From NCBI RefSeq assembly GCF_030296915.1, contig NZ_AP028031.1:1483501-1547500 (forward strand): a DNA stretch of 64,000 nt, given 5' to 3'. The stretch's first letter is position 1; the number at the start of each line of letters is the position of its first letter. The DNA comes from Anaerostipes hadrus ATCC 29173 = JCM 17467. Its GTDB lineage: Bacteria > Bacillota > Clostridia > Lachnospirales > Lachnospiraceae. Under the pieces are notes generated by a model that was not told the origin of the DNA, did no database searches, and saw nothing but the letters and a program-made list of their open reading frames with translations. The position numbers were made by a program, and so were the translations under genes. This document shows positions 35,662 to 46,449 of the stretch, piece by piece.

Positions 35662-36876
35662 TTATGCTAAGGATTCTACAGCCTCCTTCATGATCGCAAA
35701 TGCTTTATCACATTCTTCTTCTGTTACGATCAATGGTGGGATTGTACGGATCACACTGCTTCCGATGGCTGTAACTAACAGTTTTCGATCAAAACATGCA
35801 TGTTTAATATCAACTGCGTTTAATGTGTCATCAAATTCGATACCTGTTAATAATCCCTGGTGTCTGACCTCTTTTACATGAGGAAGTCCTTTTAATTTCT
35901 CAGCAAAGTAATCTCCAACTTTCTTTGCATTTCCAGCCAAGTCGCGATCGATCAGTTCATTAACTTCTGCTAATGCTGCTGCACAGCTGACTGGATGTCC
36001 ACCAAATGTTGTTCCATGAGATCCAGGTGTAAATGCTTTAGCAACTTCTGCTGTTGCACAGATTGCTCCGATCGGCATTCCTCCACCTAAGCCTTTTGCC
36101 ATGGATACGATGTCTGGTTTGATTCCATAGTTCATATAAGACATCACTGCACCTGTTCGACACCATCCTGTCTGAACTTCATCGATCAAGAGTAACATAT
36201 CATTTTCATCACAAAATTCTCTTAATCCTTTCATGAATTCCTGTGTTGCTGGATGAACACCACCTTCACCCTGTACTGGCTCGATCATGATCGCGATCGT
36301 ATTTTCTGTACATGCATCTTTAAATGCCTGAAGGTTATTATATGGTGCGTATGAGAATCCATAAGTCATTGGTCCAAATCCGACCTGACATCCATTTCCC
36401 GGCTGTCCTGTTGCTGACATTGCTCCGAATGTTCTTCCATGGAATCCCATCTTCGCTGTTACGATATGATAATGGTTTGGTCCGTATTTTTCGATTCCGT
36501 ATTTACGAGCCATCTTGATCATTGCTTCATTTGCCTCTGTACCAGAGTTCTGATAGAAGATCTTATCCATTCCAATCGTTTCACATACTTTTTCAGCAAG
36601 CAGTGCCTGAGGAATTGTGTATGGATAGTTGAATGTATGCATGATGTCGCCAACCTGATCTTTAACTGCTGCTACAACCTTTTCATTACAGCTTCCTGCG
36701 TTATTTACTGCGATTCCTGCATAGAAATCAAGATATTCCTCACCATTTTCATCGTACATATACATATCTTTTGCTCTCTCCGCAAGGAAATCAAAACGTT
36801 CGTATGTCTCGATCATATATTTGTTTACTTTATCTTTAATATCCTGACTTGTTAATCCTGTGTCTTTTAATCTCAT
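35662..36876 (-). CDS. Class III PLP-dependent aminotransferase (ornithine/4-aminobutyrate type)
   Basis: 404 residues, normal for ArgD/GabT-type enzymes. Seen are the PLP-phosphate region NSGTEANEAMIKMAR, GFHGRTFGAMSATG, the aspartate strand LLIDEVQTGWCRTG and the Schiff-base lysine in SMAKGLGGGMPIGA. It moves an omega-amino group onto a 2-oxo acid and releases an aldehyde. ArgD function is possible, but the neighbours (permease-dehydrogenase fusion, XRE-cupin regulator, no arginine genes) favour catabolism of an amine or omega-amino acid. The mRNA leader holds a strong hairpin (36974-37016). Confidence 0.88.
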   Translation of the reverse strand: MRLKDTGLTSQDIKDKVNKYMIETYERFDFLAERAKDMYMYDENGEEYLDFYAGIAVNNAGSCNEKVVAAVKDQVGDIMHTFNYPYTIPQALLAEKVCETIGMDKIFYQNSGTEANEAMIKMARKYGIEKYGPNHYHIVTAKMGFHGRTFGAMSATGQPGNGCQVGFGPMTYGFSYAPYNNLQAFKDACTENTIAIMIEPVQGEGGVHPATQEFMKGLREFCDENDMLLLIDEVQTGWCRTGAVMSYMNYGIKPDIVSMAKGLGGGMPIGAICATAEVAKAFTPGSHGTTFGGHPVSCAAALAEVNELIDRDLAGNAKKVGDYFAEKLKGLPHVKEVRHQGLLTGIEFDDTLNAVDIKHACFDRKLLVTAIGSSVIRTIPPLIVTEEECDKAFAIMKEAVESLA

Positions 36877-36973
36877 ATCTGCTTCCTCCTCATGATGTTA
36901 TTAGTTATTTAACTTCTCTGGGCCAGATTTTGTTTATCTTTTTCATTGATAAACTTTAAATAATAAAAAGAAA

Positions 36974-37016
36974 AGCAAGGGAAACTTATCCTGTCGGTAA
37001 GCGCCCTTGCTTAATT
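36974..37016 (-). terminator. Hairpin terminator/attenuator in the aminotransferase leader
   Basis: Minus-strand AAGCAAGGG and CCCTTGCTT arms with inner CTTA/TAAG pairing, followed by TTCTTTTT. It lies downstream of a candidate promoter (TTGACA at 37062-37067) and 98 bases before the aminotransferase start, so it could be an attenuator. It could also be the far end of the regulator transcript. Confidence 0.6.
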
Positions 37017-37029
37017 TCTATCCTTTATT

Positions 37030-37067
37030 TTGTACAACTATACAATAACACTAGAGGATTGAATTGT
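37030..37067 (-). promoter_or_regulatory. Candidate promoter and operator of the aminotransferase operon
   Basis: On the minus strand TTGACA (37062-37067) is followed after 17 bases by a weak TATTGT. Next to it lies the palindrome TTGTA-6-TACAA (37030-37045), which overlaps the expected start of transcription. It is a plausible site for the XRE-cupin regulator encoded just upstream. Confidence 0.45.
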
Positions 37068-37252
37068 CAATATATCTTTGTTATTTTTTGAAATTTCTTT
37101 ATTTTTATCTTTTATAATATATTTTATTATTATATTGTATATTTTTTCTTAGTGTTTTATTGTTTTTTAATTTTTTTGTAAAATATTATATATTACATCT
37201 GTCCATTATATTGAACATATCATTTTATCATCTTACTACTTCCGTATGATAC

Positions 37253-37816
37253 TTACCGATAATCTACAAACACACAGATAAAACTTGTCTTTTGTTGTGT
37301 TTCATTTTTATAATTATGTTTTTTATCTGTTTCAAATCGATAGATTTCCCCTTTTGTGATCTTCTGAACATCTTCACCACACTCAATCGTAAGTTCTCCA
37401 TCTGTAACTGAAAGATATTCTCTTGTCTTCTCTCCATGGCTGCCACTGATATATTTACCCCCTGGTTCGATATCAATGCGGTAAATCTCTAATTGGTGAT
37501 TATCTTCGTATGGAAAACATGTCCATACTTTGTATTCACCGATCATTTCTTTTGTTGGTGTCATCTGATCTGGTGTTACAAGGCAGGATTCCATTGGCGG
37601 AGTATCAATTAATTCTTGGAATTCGATTCTTAATCCGCTTGTGATCTTTCCTAAAACACCTAACGATGGATTTGCTGTTCCTTTCTCAATCTGAGCTAAC
37701 ATACTTTTACTAACACCTGTTTGTTCTGATAGTACATCAAGACTCATGCCCTTGGAAGTTCGAATTCTTTTTAGGTTGACAGCTACATTGTGAGATAGGT
37801 ATGATTGATAATCCAT
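37253..37816 (-). CDS. XRE-cupin transcriptional regulator
   Basis: 187 residues. Residues 10-65 form an XRE helix-turn-helix (MSLDVLSEQTGVSKSMLAQI, then EKGTANPSLGVLGKI). Residues 110-185 form a cupin fold with the YISGSHGEKTREYLSV strand pair. This layout (PuuR type) senses small metabolites and controls nearby catabolic genes. It stands upstream of the aminotransferase on the same strand, with about 375 AT-rich bases between that carry the candidate operator. The ATG at 37816 has AGGAG eight bases upstream. Confidence 0.87.
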   Translation of the reverse strand: MDYQSYLSHNVAVNLKRIRTSKGMSLDVLSEQTGVSKSMLAQIEKGTANPSLGVLGKITSGLRIEFQELIDTPPMESCLVTPDQMTPTKEMIGEYKVWTCFPYEDNHQLEIYRIDIEPGGKYISGSHGEKTREYLSVTDGELTIECGEDVQKITKGEIYRFETDKKHNYKNETQQKTSFICVFVDYR

Positions 37817-38034
37817 AGGAGACTCCTTTTTGCTTTTATTATCAGTTTCTTCATTTCTGCGTGTTCTAATGCAAGTATTATTACTATCCTTATGTTATCT
37901 GCAATACTGCTTTAATGCAAGTGCAATTTTTTACATGACCATTCCTTTTTTTAATGTTTCTAACTCGTCTGATAAGACGTCTTCTTCTACATCATTATAA
38001 CTTCAGATTATATCAAACTCACATTTTTATGTAT

Positions 38035-38063
38035 TTCACACTTTCTAAATCCTCAACTATAAT
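38035..38063 (+). promoter_or_regulatory. metE promoter
   Basis: TTCACA and TATAAT are separated by exactly 17 bases. The leader that follows is only about 40 bases, with AAAGGAG before the ATG, so there is no room for a SAM or T-box riboswitch. Confidence 0.7.
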
Positions 38064-38111
38064 AAAGCCCATAAAACAAATCGACAATCACACCAAAAGG
38101 AGAAGACAACT

Positions 38112-40391
38112 ATGTTAACATCAATCATTGGTTTCCCAAGAGTTGGAAACTTAAGAGAACTAAAATTTGCCACAGAAAAATATTTTAAACATCAGATCTC
38201 ACAGGAACGTTTGCAAACAGTTGCGAAAGAAATCCGTGAAAAACAATGGAGATTATTAAAAGAAAATGGAATTGACCTGATCCCATCCAATGATTTCTCA
38301 TTTTACGATACATTGCTTGACAGTGCAGCTTTGTTTAATATCATTCCATCTCGTTATAAAGAGTTAAATTTATCTGATCTTGATACTTACTTCGCAATGT
38401 CCCGCGGATATCAAGGAGATCACGGAGATGTTCGTGCACTTGCTATGAAAAAATGGTTTAACACGAATTATCACTACATGGTACCTGAAATTGAAGATGA
38501 CACAGAAATCAAACTTACAGGTACAAAACTTTTTGATGAATTTCATGAAGCTCTTCATCTAGGAATTTTAACAAAACCTGTGATCACAGGACCATTTACT
38601 TTATTAAAATTAATTCGATATACTGGGGAAAAACAACTTCCTGATTTTGTAGAACCAATGATTCATGCATATGAGGACCTTATTTCTAAGGCTCAAGGAA
38701 CAGAGATTTCATGGATTCAGTTTGATGAACCTTATTTAGTACATGATCTGTCTTCCGATGATATTGCATTGTTTAAGAAAATCTATACATTGCTTTTAGC
38801 AAAAAAAGGAAATTTAAAAGTTCTTGTTCAAACATACTTTGGTGATGTCCGTGATATTTATCATGAACTGACTTCTCTTGATTTTGATGGAATTGGACTT
38901 GATTTTATCGAAGGAAAAGAAACAAAATCTTTGATCAAAAAAGAAGGATTTCCAAAAAATAAACTTCTCTTTGTTGGAATTGTAAATGGAAAAAATATCT
39001 GGAAAAATCATTATGGAGACTCTTTAGCTACTATCACATGGCTTAAAAACTCTGAAATCTCAACTGTGATCAATACTTCTTGCTCTCTTTTACATGTTCC
39101 ATACACACTGAAGAACGAAACAAAATTAGATGCTGATTATACAAAACACTTTGCTTTCGCAGAAGAAAAATTAGAAGAATTAAATGAATTGAAAATATTA
39201 AGTGATCTTGATTCTTACGAGACACATCCTGCCTTTATTAAAAACTTGGAATTATTCTCATCAAAACGTAAGAATTCTTATGATCCTGAAGTTTCAAAAC
39301 GTGTATCTGAGATCACAGATCAAGATTTTACCCGACTTCCTGACTTCTTTGAACGTGAAAAGATTCAAAAAGATGTCTTTAAACTACCACTGCTTTCAAC
39401 AACTACCATTGGATCTTTTCCTCAGACTTTGGATGTTAAAACAAATCGTAGTGCATTTAGAAAAGGTGAGATCAGCGAAAGTGAGTATGTTGACTTTAAC
39501 CGTAAAAAGATTGCAGAGTGCGTAAAATTACAAGAAGAAATTGGATTAGATGTCCTTGTTCATGGAGAATATGAGCGAAATGATATGGTTGAATATTTCG
39601 GGCAGCAATTAAATGGTTATCTGTTTACTGAAAAAGCCTGGGTACAGTCTTATGGAACACGTTGTGTGAAACCACCGATCATCTGGGGTGACGTATCCCG
39701 TCCAGAACCTATGACTGTTTCTTGGTCTGTTTATGCACAAAGCCTTACAGATCACCCTATGAAAGGAATGTTGACTGGACCTGTTACGATCCTTAACTGG
39801 TCATTCCCTAGAGAAGATATTTCTGTCAAAGAAAGCACTTACCAGATTGCTTTAGCAATCCGTGATGAAGTTTTAGATCTCGAAGCAAATGGTATTCACA
39901 TCATCCAAATTGACGAAGCTGCTCTTCGTGAAAAACTTCCTCTTCGTAAATCTGATTGGTATTGCGAATATCTTGATTGGGCAATTCCTGCCTTCCGTCT
40001 AGTACATAGCAAAGTAAAACCAGAAACACAGATTCATACACATATGTGCTATAGCGAATTTACTGATATCATTCCAGCAATTGATGATATGGATGCAGAT
40101 GTGATCACTTTTGAAGCTTCCAGATCTGATCTTTTGATCCTTGATTCTCTGAAAGAAAATCATTTCAAAACAGAAGTTGGTCCTGGTGTCTATGACATTC
40201 ACTCTCCACGAGTTCCTTCCGTTGAAGAAATCAAGACTGCATTAAATAAAATGTTAGATAAGATTGAAATTGAAAAGTTATGGGTAAATCCAGACTGTGG
40301 ATTGAAAACACGTGGAAATGAAGAAACAACTGCAAGTCTTAAAAATCTTGTAGCTGCTGCAAAAGAATTAAGAGAAGTAAAAGATTTTTAA
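38112..40391 (+). CDS. metE: Cobalamin-independent methionine synthase
   Basis: 759 residues, full MetE length. The N-terminal barrel begins [18 protein letters not shown]. The catalytic C-terminal barrel has [24 protein letters not shown], the zinc-ligand segment [11 protein letters not shown] (His and Cys) and the closing [10 protein letters not shown]. It transfers a methyl group from methyl-tetrahydropteroyl-triglutamate to homocysteine. It is a single-gene transcript, with promoter at 38035 and terminator at 40421. Confidence 0.97.
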   Translation: MLTSIIGFPRVGNLRELKFATEKYFKHQISQERLQTVAKEIREKQWRLLKENGIDLIPSNDFSFYDTLLDSAALFNIIPSRYKELNLSDLDTYFAMSRGYQGDHGDVRALAMKKWFNTNYHYMVPEIEDDTEIKLTGTKLFDEFHEALHLGILTKPVITGPFTLLKLIRYTGEKQLPDFVEPMIHAYEDLISKAQGTEISWIQFDEPYLVHDLSSDDIALFKKIYTLLLAKKGNLKVLVQTYFGDVRDIYHELTSLDFDGIGLDFIEGKETKSLIKKEGFPKNKLLFVGIVNGKNIWKNHYGDSLATITWLKNSEISTVINTSCSLLHVPYTLKNETKLDADYTKHFAFAEEKLEELNELKILSDLDSYETHPAFIKNLELFSSKRKNSYDPEVSKRVSEITDQDFTRLPDFFEREKIQKDVFKLPLLSTTTIGSFPQTLDVKTNRSAFRKGEISESEYVDFNRKKIAECVKLQEEIGLDVLVHGEYERNDMVEYFGQQLNGYLFTEKAWVQSYGTRCVKPPIIWGDVSRPEPMTVSWSVYAQSLTDHPMKGMLTGPVTILNWSFPREDISVKESTYQIALAIRDEVLDLEANGIHIIQIDEAALREKLPLRKSDWYCEYLDWAIPAFRLVHSKVKPETQIHTHMCYSEFTDIIPAIDDMDADVITFEASRSDLLILDSLKENHFKTEVGPGVYDIHSPRVPSVEEIKTALNKMLDKIEIEKLWVNPDCGLKTRGNEETTASLKNLVAAAKELREVKDF

Positions 40392-40420
40392 ATTTTAAAC
40401 AGAGAGGTTTTTATGTAAAA

Positions 40421-40470
40421 GCTCTATCAAACGTCTATTCAAATTATGACGTTTGATAGAGCCTTGTCTT
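40421..40470 (+). terminator. Terminator after metE
   Basis: Perfect 15-base arms GCTCTATCAAACGTC / GACGTTTGATAGAGC with a 12-base loop, then CTTGTCTTT. The downstream helicase frame is formally open across it, but the true helicase start is later. Confidence 0.8.
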
Positions 40471-40529
40471 TCTGCTGTCATTTCGTTATAATAGGATTAA
40501 TCGAACATATATACGGGAGGAATTTTATT

Positions 40530-42683
40530 TTGGATCAATTATTATGCCAATTAAACCAGAAACAACTAGAAGCTGTTACATCTACAGAAGGTTTTATCCG
40601 AGTGATCGCAGGGGCCGGTTCTGGAAAAACCAGAGCGTTATCTCACAGATTTGCCTTTTTGGTTAACGAAATTGGAATTTTGCCAGGCAATATCCTTTGT
40701 GTTACTTTCACAAACAAAGCTGCTAACGAAATGAGACATCGGATTCATAATCTCATTGCTGATAACGATACTGGTTATATTAATACCTTCCATGGATTTT
40801 GTGTATCCATTCTACAGGAAGACTCCCATGCCGTACAATATCCAAAGAATTTTCTTGTTTTAGACAATCAGGATATTGATTCTATGTTAAAGATCATTTA
40901 TGAGGAACGCAGACTTACACTTCGTCATAAGACATTTTCAAAGGCAAGAGATATGATCGAGATGTATAAATTAGAACGATATCCTAATTATTATCTTGAT
41001 CTGATCACAATGTCCCTTGATACATTACGGCAAAAATATTTGAGGGCTACCGATGTGAATGATATCATTTTTTATGGATATTTATATCAGGAGAAGAAAT
41101 GTTTTGGTCTCGATTACAACGATCTTTTGAAATTTTCTCTTTATATTTTTGAAAAGAATAAAGAGATCCGTTTAAAATGGCAGAAACGTCTGGAATACAT
41201 CATGATCGATGAGTTCCAGGATATTGATAAGATTCAATATCAATTAATGAAAGTCTTATGCGGATATCATAAAAACCTCTTTATTGTAGGAGACCCAGAT
41301 CAGACAATCTATTCCTGGCGTGGTGCAGATATCAACTATCTCCTTAATTTTGACAAAGCTTTCCCTGATGTTAAAACGATCATGATGAATGAAAATTATC
41401 GTTCTACTCCTCAGATCTTATCGGTATGCAATTCACTGATCGATAAGAATAAAAATCGTATGAAAAAGGACCTTCTGCCAATGTGTCATAGCAAAAATTC
41501 AGTGCTTTATTATCACGGAGATACTTCAGAAGAGGAATCTGATTGGATCGCAGATCAGATCATAAAATTACATAAAAAAGATATCTCATATAAGGATATC
41601 ACGATTCTTTATCGTGCTCATTACGTTACCCGAACCTTGGAAGAGACATTGTTAAAAAAGAAAATCCCATATAGCATCTATAGTGGAATTCAATTTTTTG
41701 AGCGAATGGAAGTAAAAGACGCACTGTCTTATCTGCGTATGATCACATACAAAGATGATCTCTCTTTTTTAAGGATTGTGAATGTTCCAAAACGAAATAT
41801 CGGTAAAAAACGAATGGAATTTCTTCAAGCATATGTAAATGCTCATCACTGTTCTTTTTATGAGGCATTAAAAGAATGTGTGGAAGATCCAATTTTTAAA
41901 GGAACAGATGCAAAAGATTTTATCTCATTGATCGATGCTTTTTCAGTGACTTATGAGCAACGAACAATTTCTGAAGTTTTATCTGATATTTTGGATCGAA
42001 GTGGTTATGAAGAAATGCTTCGAACTACTGGAAATCAGGAACGTCTTGATAATCTGGCTGAATTAAAACAAGCTGTTTATGATTATGAAATATCTTGTGG
42101 CGAGGAAGCTCTGCTACCTGATTATCTTGATCATATTGCCCTATTTACGAATAGTGATGTTACTGATGATTCTGACAAAGTAAAATTGATGACCGTTCAT
42201 GCTGCAAAAGGATTGGAATTCCCACACGTATTCCTATGTGCATTAAATGAAGGAATTTTTCCTTCCAAGAAAACCTCTACAATTGAGGGAATGGAAGAGG
42301 AACGTCGTCTTGCATTTGTTGCAATGTCACGTGCCATGAAAAGTTTATTTTTAAGTGAATCGCACGGAAAAAATTTTGATGGATCAACCCGTTACCCATC
42401 TAGATTTATTTTAGATATCGATCAAAAATTTTTAGAATACGTTAAAAAACCAGAAGATACTCTGATCGCAGAAACCAAAAATTACATTCATTACAGTAAT
42501 CGCTATTTAGATGGTTATGTCGCTGAACAAACTTTTCAGGTTGGTGATAAGATCATTCATAATGTCTTTGGACAAGGTAGGATTAAATCCATCCTTTCTG
42601 ATCGAAATGCATATATGATCAAATTTGAACAAATAGAAACACCTCGGATCATTTCATTTCGGGTTCCAATAAAAAGAGCTTAA
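40530..42683 (+). CDS. UvrD/PcrA-type ATP-dependent DNA helicase
   Basis: 717 residues from a TTG at 40530 with GGGAGG nine bases before it; the earlier in-frame ATG at 40446 lies inside the metE terminator and is unlikely. Superfamily 1 motifs appear in order: Q-motif LNQKQLEAV, motif I GAGSGKTRAL, motif II IDEFQD, motif III GDPDQTIYSWRGAD, motif IV ENYRST, motif V VMTVHAAKGLEFPHVF and motif VI VAMSRA. It unwinds DNA 3' to 5' in repair or replication restart. It is slightly shorter than PcrA (about 740). Confidence 0.92.
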   Translation: MDQLLCQLNQKQLEAVTSTEGFIRVIAGAGSGKTRALSHRFAFLVNEIGILPGNILCVTFTNKAANEMRHRIHNLIADNDTGYINTFHGFCVSILQEDSHAVQYPKNFLVLDNQDIDSMLKIIYEERRLTLRHKTFSKARDMIEMYKLERYPNYYLDLITMSLDTLRQKYLRATDVNDIIFYGYLYQEKKCFGLDYNDLLKFSLYIFEKNKEIRLKWQKRLEYIMIDEFQDIDKIQYQLMKVLCGYHKNLFIVGDPDQTIYSWRGADINYLLNFDKAFPDVKTIMMNENYRSTPQILSVCNSLIDKNKNRMKKDLLPMCHSKNSVLYYHGDTSEEESDWIADQIIKLHKKDISYKDITILYRAHYVTRTLEETLLKKKIPYSIYSGIQFFERMEVKDALSYLRMITYKDDLSFLRIVNVPKRNIGKKRMEFLQAYVNAHHCSFYEALKECVEDPIFKGTDAKDFISLIDAFSVTYEQRTISEVLSDILDRSGYEEMLRTTGNQERLDNLAELKQAVYDYEISCGEEALLPDYLDHIALFTNSDVTDDSDKVKLMTVHAAKGLEFPHVFLCALNEGIFPSKKTSTIEGMEEERRLAFVAMSRAMKSLFLSESHGKNFDGSTRYPSRFILDIDQKFLEYVKKPEDTLIAETKNYIHYSNRYLDGYVAEQTFQVGDKIIHNVFGQGRIKSILSDRNAYMIKFEQIETPRIISFRVPIKRA

Positions 42684-42696
42684 GTTTTATGTAAAA

Positions 42697-42729
42697 GAAT
42701 CCTGAGTAAATTTTTACTACTCAGGATTC
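42697..42729. terminator. Terminator after the helicase gene
   Basis: GAATCCTGAGTA and TACTCAGGATTC are perfect 12-base arms with a short loop, followed by TTCTTTG on the plus strand. It overlaps the stop of a degraded minus-strand frame. Confidence 0.8.
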
Positions 42730-42900
42730 TTCTTTGTATAAAGAACTAATCGTAAATATCCTATTGCTCGAAGTCCATATTGGATAAAAGATGTACTCCA
42801 TCCTAATGATCCTTGTGGATTAATTGATACACGTCTGACTGTTTCAAAATCTCCTGTATAAAAACATAACATGTAATATAGATATTCGTCATCGGTTTTA
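42717..42900 (-). pseudogene. Degraded 3' fragment of an unknown gene
   Basis: The minus strand keeps an open frame of about 60 codons, including DDEYLYYMLCFYTGDFETVR and SINPQGSLGWSTSFIQYGLR, and ends at a TAG in the terminator. No start or ribosome site is present. I do not recognise the family. It directly follows a 29-codon membrane frame and may be what is left of a gene lost between the helicase and kinase loci. Confidence 0.4.
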
Positions 42901-42987
42901 TTTAATAGTACTGTTCCTCATATGTACCATTACAGTCAGGATAAGAAGCAGCACGATCAGCACGGTTATAAAAACCAAAACTGCCAT
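42898..42987 (-). CDS. 29-residue predicted membrane peptide
   Basis: ATG at 42987, 25 bases after the kinase stop. The product is one hydrophobic helix (VLVFITVLIVLLLILTVMV) plus a short charged end, HMRNSTIK. The ribosome site is weak. It may be a small membrane peptide cotranscribed with the kinase or a gene remnant. Confidence 0.35.
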   Translation of the reverse strand: MAVLVFITVLIVLLLILTVMVHMRNSTIK

Positions 42988-43012
42988 GGACTGCGGTTGC
43001 TTCGGAAATCAA

Positions 43013-46000
43013 TTACAGCCAGTTTTCCAGAACATCATTCAGCTTATTCATATCCAGCGGTTTCGCGATATGTCCATTCATGCCTGTATTTTTGGCCAGC
43101 TGTACATCTTCTGCAAAAGCATTGGCAGTCATGGCAACAATAGGCAGTTTTCCCTTTTCACCCGAAAGACTCCTGATTGCCGCTGTTGCCTCATAACCAT
43201 TCATAACAGGCATTTGGATATCCATAAAAATAAGATCATACAAATCTTTCGGAGAAGCTTCCACTTTCTCAACTGCGATTTTCCCATTTTTTGCCGTTTC
43301 CACTTTTGCACCTGTCATCTGCAAAATTTCACCAGCAATTTCTCTGTTCAACTCATTATCCTCAACCAGCAGAATCCTTTTTCCTGTGTAGTCTGATTCT
43401 GACAACTTCTCCAGATAATTTCTTGCTGTTTTTTCTTTTCTGCCTGAAGTAAACTGCCGTAGTGTTGCCGTCAGCCGGGAACGGAACAGCGGTTTTGCAA
43501 TAAAAGCATCTATGCCCGCCGCCTTTGCTTCTTCTTCAATCTCGCTGAATTCATAGGATGTCAGTACAATGATGGTGATTTCTTTACCTATCCGCTTCCG
43601 GATCTGTCTGGCTGTTTCTATGCCATCCATATCCGGCATCTTCCAGTCTAAAATAACAGCAAAGTAATCATCTTTCAACTCATGCCGTGCATAACAGCAC
43701 TCAATGGCTTCCCTGCCAGAGAGAACCCATTCACCCATAATACCGATTTCATTTAATGTTGCAACTGTACTTTCACAGCATGTCCTATCATCATCCACAA
43801 CCAGAACCGGCAGATTCATCAGATCTCTGTCCTGTTCTTTTTCTTTTTCCTGAAGCTCCAGATAAATTGTTACTGTGATTTTAGTTCCCTTGTGCAAGGT
43901 ACTGTCCACTTTAATAGTGCCATTCATCAGGTTCACAATATTTCTGCTGATTGCCATTCCCAGACCAGTTCCCTGGACTCTGGTTGTCCGGTGGTCATCC
44001 GCGCGGCTGAACGGATCAAACATGATTTTCTGGAATTCCGGTGACATACCGATTCCATTATCCTCAATCGTAAATTCATAGCATCCAAGTTCTGAAAATC
44101 CATTTGGCTTTTCCTCTATCGAAAAAGTAATATTTCCACCATCCGGTGTATACTTGATTGCATTACTCATCAGATTCACAAATACCTGCTGAATCCTCAA
44201 GCTGTCACCACAGACAGCCTCATGTTCAATATGATTGATGTGTATATCAAAATTATGTTTATGTTCATCAAGCACCGGTTTCGTAATTGTAATAAGATTA
44301 TCTACCAGATCTGACAGATTGAAATCTTCCTGTGCCAGTGTCATTTTTCCACTTTCAATACGTGCCATATCCAATACTTCATTGATCAGCCCCAGCAGAT
44401 GACGGCTTGATTCTGTAATCTTGCTGAGACATTCAATAACTCTGTCCTGACTCTCAATATTTGCTCCTGCTATTGCCGTCAGACCCACAATGGCATTCAT
44501 TGGTGTCCGGATATCATGGGACATATTGGAAAGGAATTCTGTTTTCGCACGATTTGCGTTTTCTGCAGACCGATAAGCCTCTTTCAGTGCCTGACGGGAT
44601 TCAATCTCTGCTTTCTTCTCCTGTGTCACATCCATGGATGCCAGCAATACCTTTTCCAGCTTTCCATTCTTCCATTCCAAAGGAATATAAGAAGCGATTT
44701 TATAAGTCTTTTCATCCATGCTGCAATACTCAAACTTATAAATATCATTTTCACTTTTCAGTTTTTTCCGAATATTATCCGGGGCTATCAGGATATCTAT
44801 AGCTTCCAATGGTTCCAGTGTCTTATATTTTTCAAGAACCTGCATCTGAAAATCATGATAAAATCCCAGAGGTTTATATATCATCTGTCCATTCAGATTG
44901 TAGAATTCATATCTGTCATTTTCCAGATCACAGACAACAAAGCGGTCAACCAGACGCACAATACTCTGAATCAGCTGCTCCATGGAAGCATTATCCGCTG
45001 CCATCTGCAGATGCCGCGCACTCTCCACCTTTGCCTCTGTGATATCACGCAGAAAGATCATGGCATATTCTGAATCCTCTATTTCGCCACGTATGACCAC
45101 ATTGCGGACCCATCGTTCTTCTCCATTCAGAGTGATACGGCACTCTAAAGCCAATTCGGTTTCCAGACCCTTCAGCCTTTCTGCAATATAACCACGGTCG
45201 TAAAAAGAGGATACCGCCTTCTTATCTGTCTCCACAACATAGGAATCCACAAAATGTCGGATCAGTTCATCCCATGTACGACTCTGTTCAAAAACTGTCA
45301 TCAGGGACGGTTCAACCTTAAAGGTATCAAAAGTATTCGCTTCCAGATTCACATAATACTCGCACAGATCTGCTTTCGTAAAAGCCCGGTGGAAAGCAGC
45401 AGATTTTTGTGCCTGCATGATTTCTTTTTTCTCCGCATCAATGTTAATAAAAATCCCGGCAATCCTGCTGGCAGAACCATCCAGACGGCGTATTACTTCT
45501 GCCGATGCCCGAAACCACTGGTATTGATTATCCTTCATTTTCATACGATACTCTACCTGGTATTTTATCTGGTTCGTCTTATCCTTAATTGCCGCCTGAA
45601 GCTGCATCATTACTCTTTCTTTATCCTGTGGATGCAGAAGATCTGACCAGGATTCCAGTTTATTCGGAAAGTCCAGAGTATCATGATAGCCGAGCATTTT
45701 TCGGAATTCATGACTCCAGTTTGCATTCACAATCTCACTGTTTTTGTCACAGTCAAAATACCAGAAGCCGGAATAGATAGCCTCATTGAGCAGTGCCAAA
45801 TTTACATGATCCCAGTTGACCTGTACGGACATAACCCAGATCTGTCTGCCCGCCTCATCTGTCGCATCCTCTTTACAAAGCCGTACATTATTCACTGTAC
45901 CGTCTGCTGCAAGAATCTGTGCTTCCCTGTTCCGTGAAGCTGCAAAAAACGGTCTCGCTCCAGTATATCTTCCTCGTCATAAAAGAAGTTTCTCAATGAG

Positions 46001-46218
46001 CCTTTTGTCTGTTCCATGAAAGTGTCGAATGTATATCCTGTACTATGCAACAGCAGATTATTCACAGACAAAATAGACAGGTTTTGGTCATAAGATCCTG
46101 TCATTATACCTACCCCGCCATTATTTTCCAGTGTTTTCTGTACGGCCTGTGACATGGCCTGTGTCTGCCTCGTTACAGTCTCACCTAAGGAATATATTTT
46201 GTCTTCATAATTTTTCAT
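43013..46218 (-). pseudogene. Hybrid sensor histidine kinase with two receiver domains, split by a frameshift
   Basis: Two overlapping frames (46218-45892 and 45895-43013) encode the N-terminal 108 and C-terminal 960 residues of one protein. At 45944-45949 a run of six A (plus strand) would restore one 1068-residue frame if it had seven. Domains in order: three to four PAS domains (to about residue 530), HisKA with the phospho-histidine in NMSHDIRTPMN near 568, HATPase (IEDNGIGM, GTGLGMAIS), receiver 1 (VVDDDR, Asp in ILDWKMP) near 810 and receiver 2 (LVEDNE, Asp in IFMDIQMP) near 950. No membrane segment is seen, so it is a cytosolic sensor. It lies behind a cyclic-di-GMP riboswitch. Confidence 0.88.
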
Positions 46219-46317
46219 TTTATAAAAATCCTCTCTCCGTCTTATGCCTTCTTCATCTTGCTTTTATCTGTATACAGAAAACCTGTCCCTGCTAGTTTTG
46301 TTACCCATTTTTGCATG

Positions 46318-46352
46318 CAAAAAGGACACTTGCCAAAATCTGCCAGTGTCCC
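46318..46352 (-). terminator. Terminator between the riboswitch and the kinase gene
   Basis: Minus-strand GGACACT and AGTGTCC arms form a hairpin followed by TTTTTGC. It lies about 100 bases after the riboswitch aptamer and 100 bases before the kinase start, the place expected for the expression platform. Confidence 0.7.
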
Positions 46353-46449
46353 TACTATATTTCTCTAAAATCACACATTTATATAATATAAAAGGTATCG
46401 GAATCCCTTCTGTTCAAACATCTTTTCCATATATTATGATGATATGGAA

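Noticed and set aside
35662..36876. Acetylornithine aminotransferase of arginine synthesis
   Set aside because: No arginine genes are nearby, and the regulator and permease-dehydrogenase neighbours suit catabolism better; it stays possible.
37868..38111. Possible SAM or T-box riboswitch before metE
   Set aside because: A good promoter lies at 38035-38063, leaving a leader of about 40 bases with no hairpin; too short for either switch.
40446..40529. N-terminal 28-residue extension of the helicase
   Set aside because: It starts inside the metE terminator and has no ribosome site; the TTG at 40530 has GGGAGG at the right distance.
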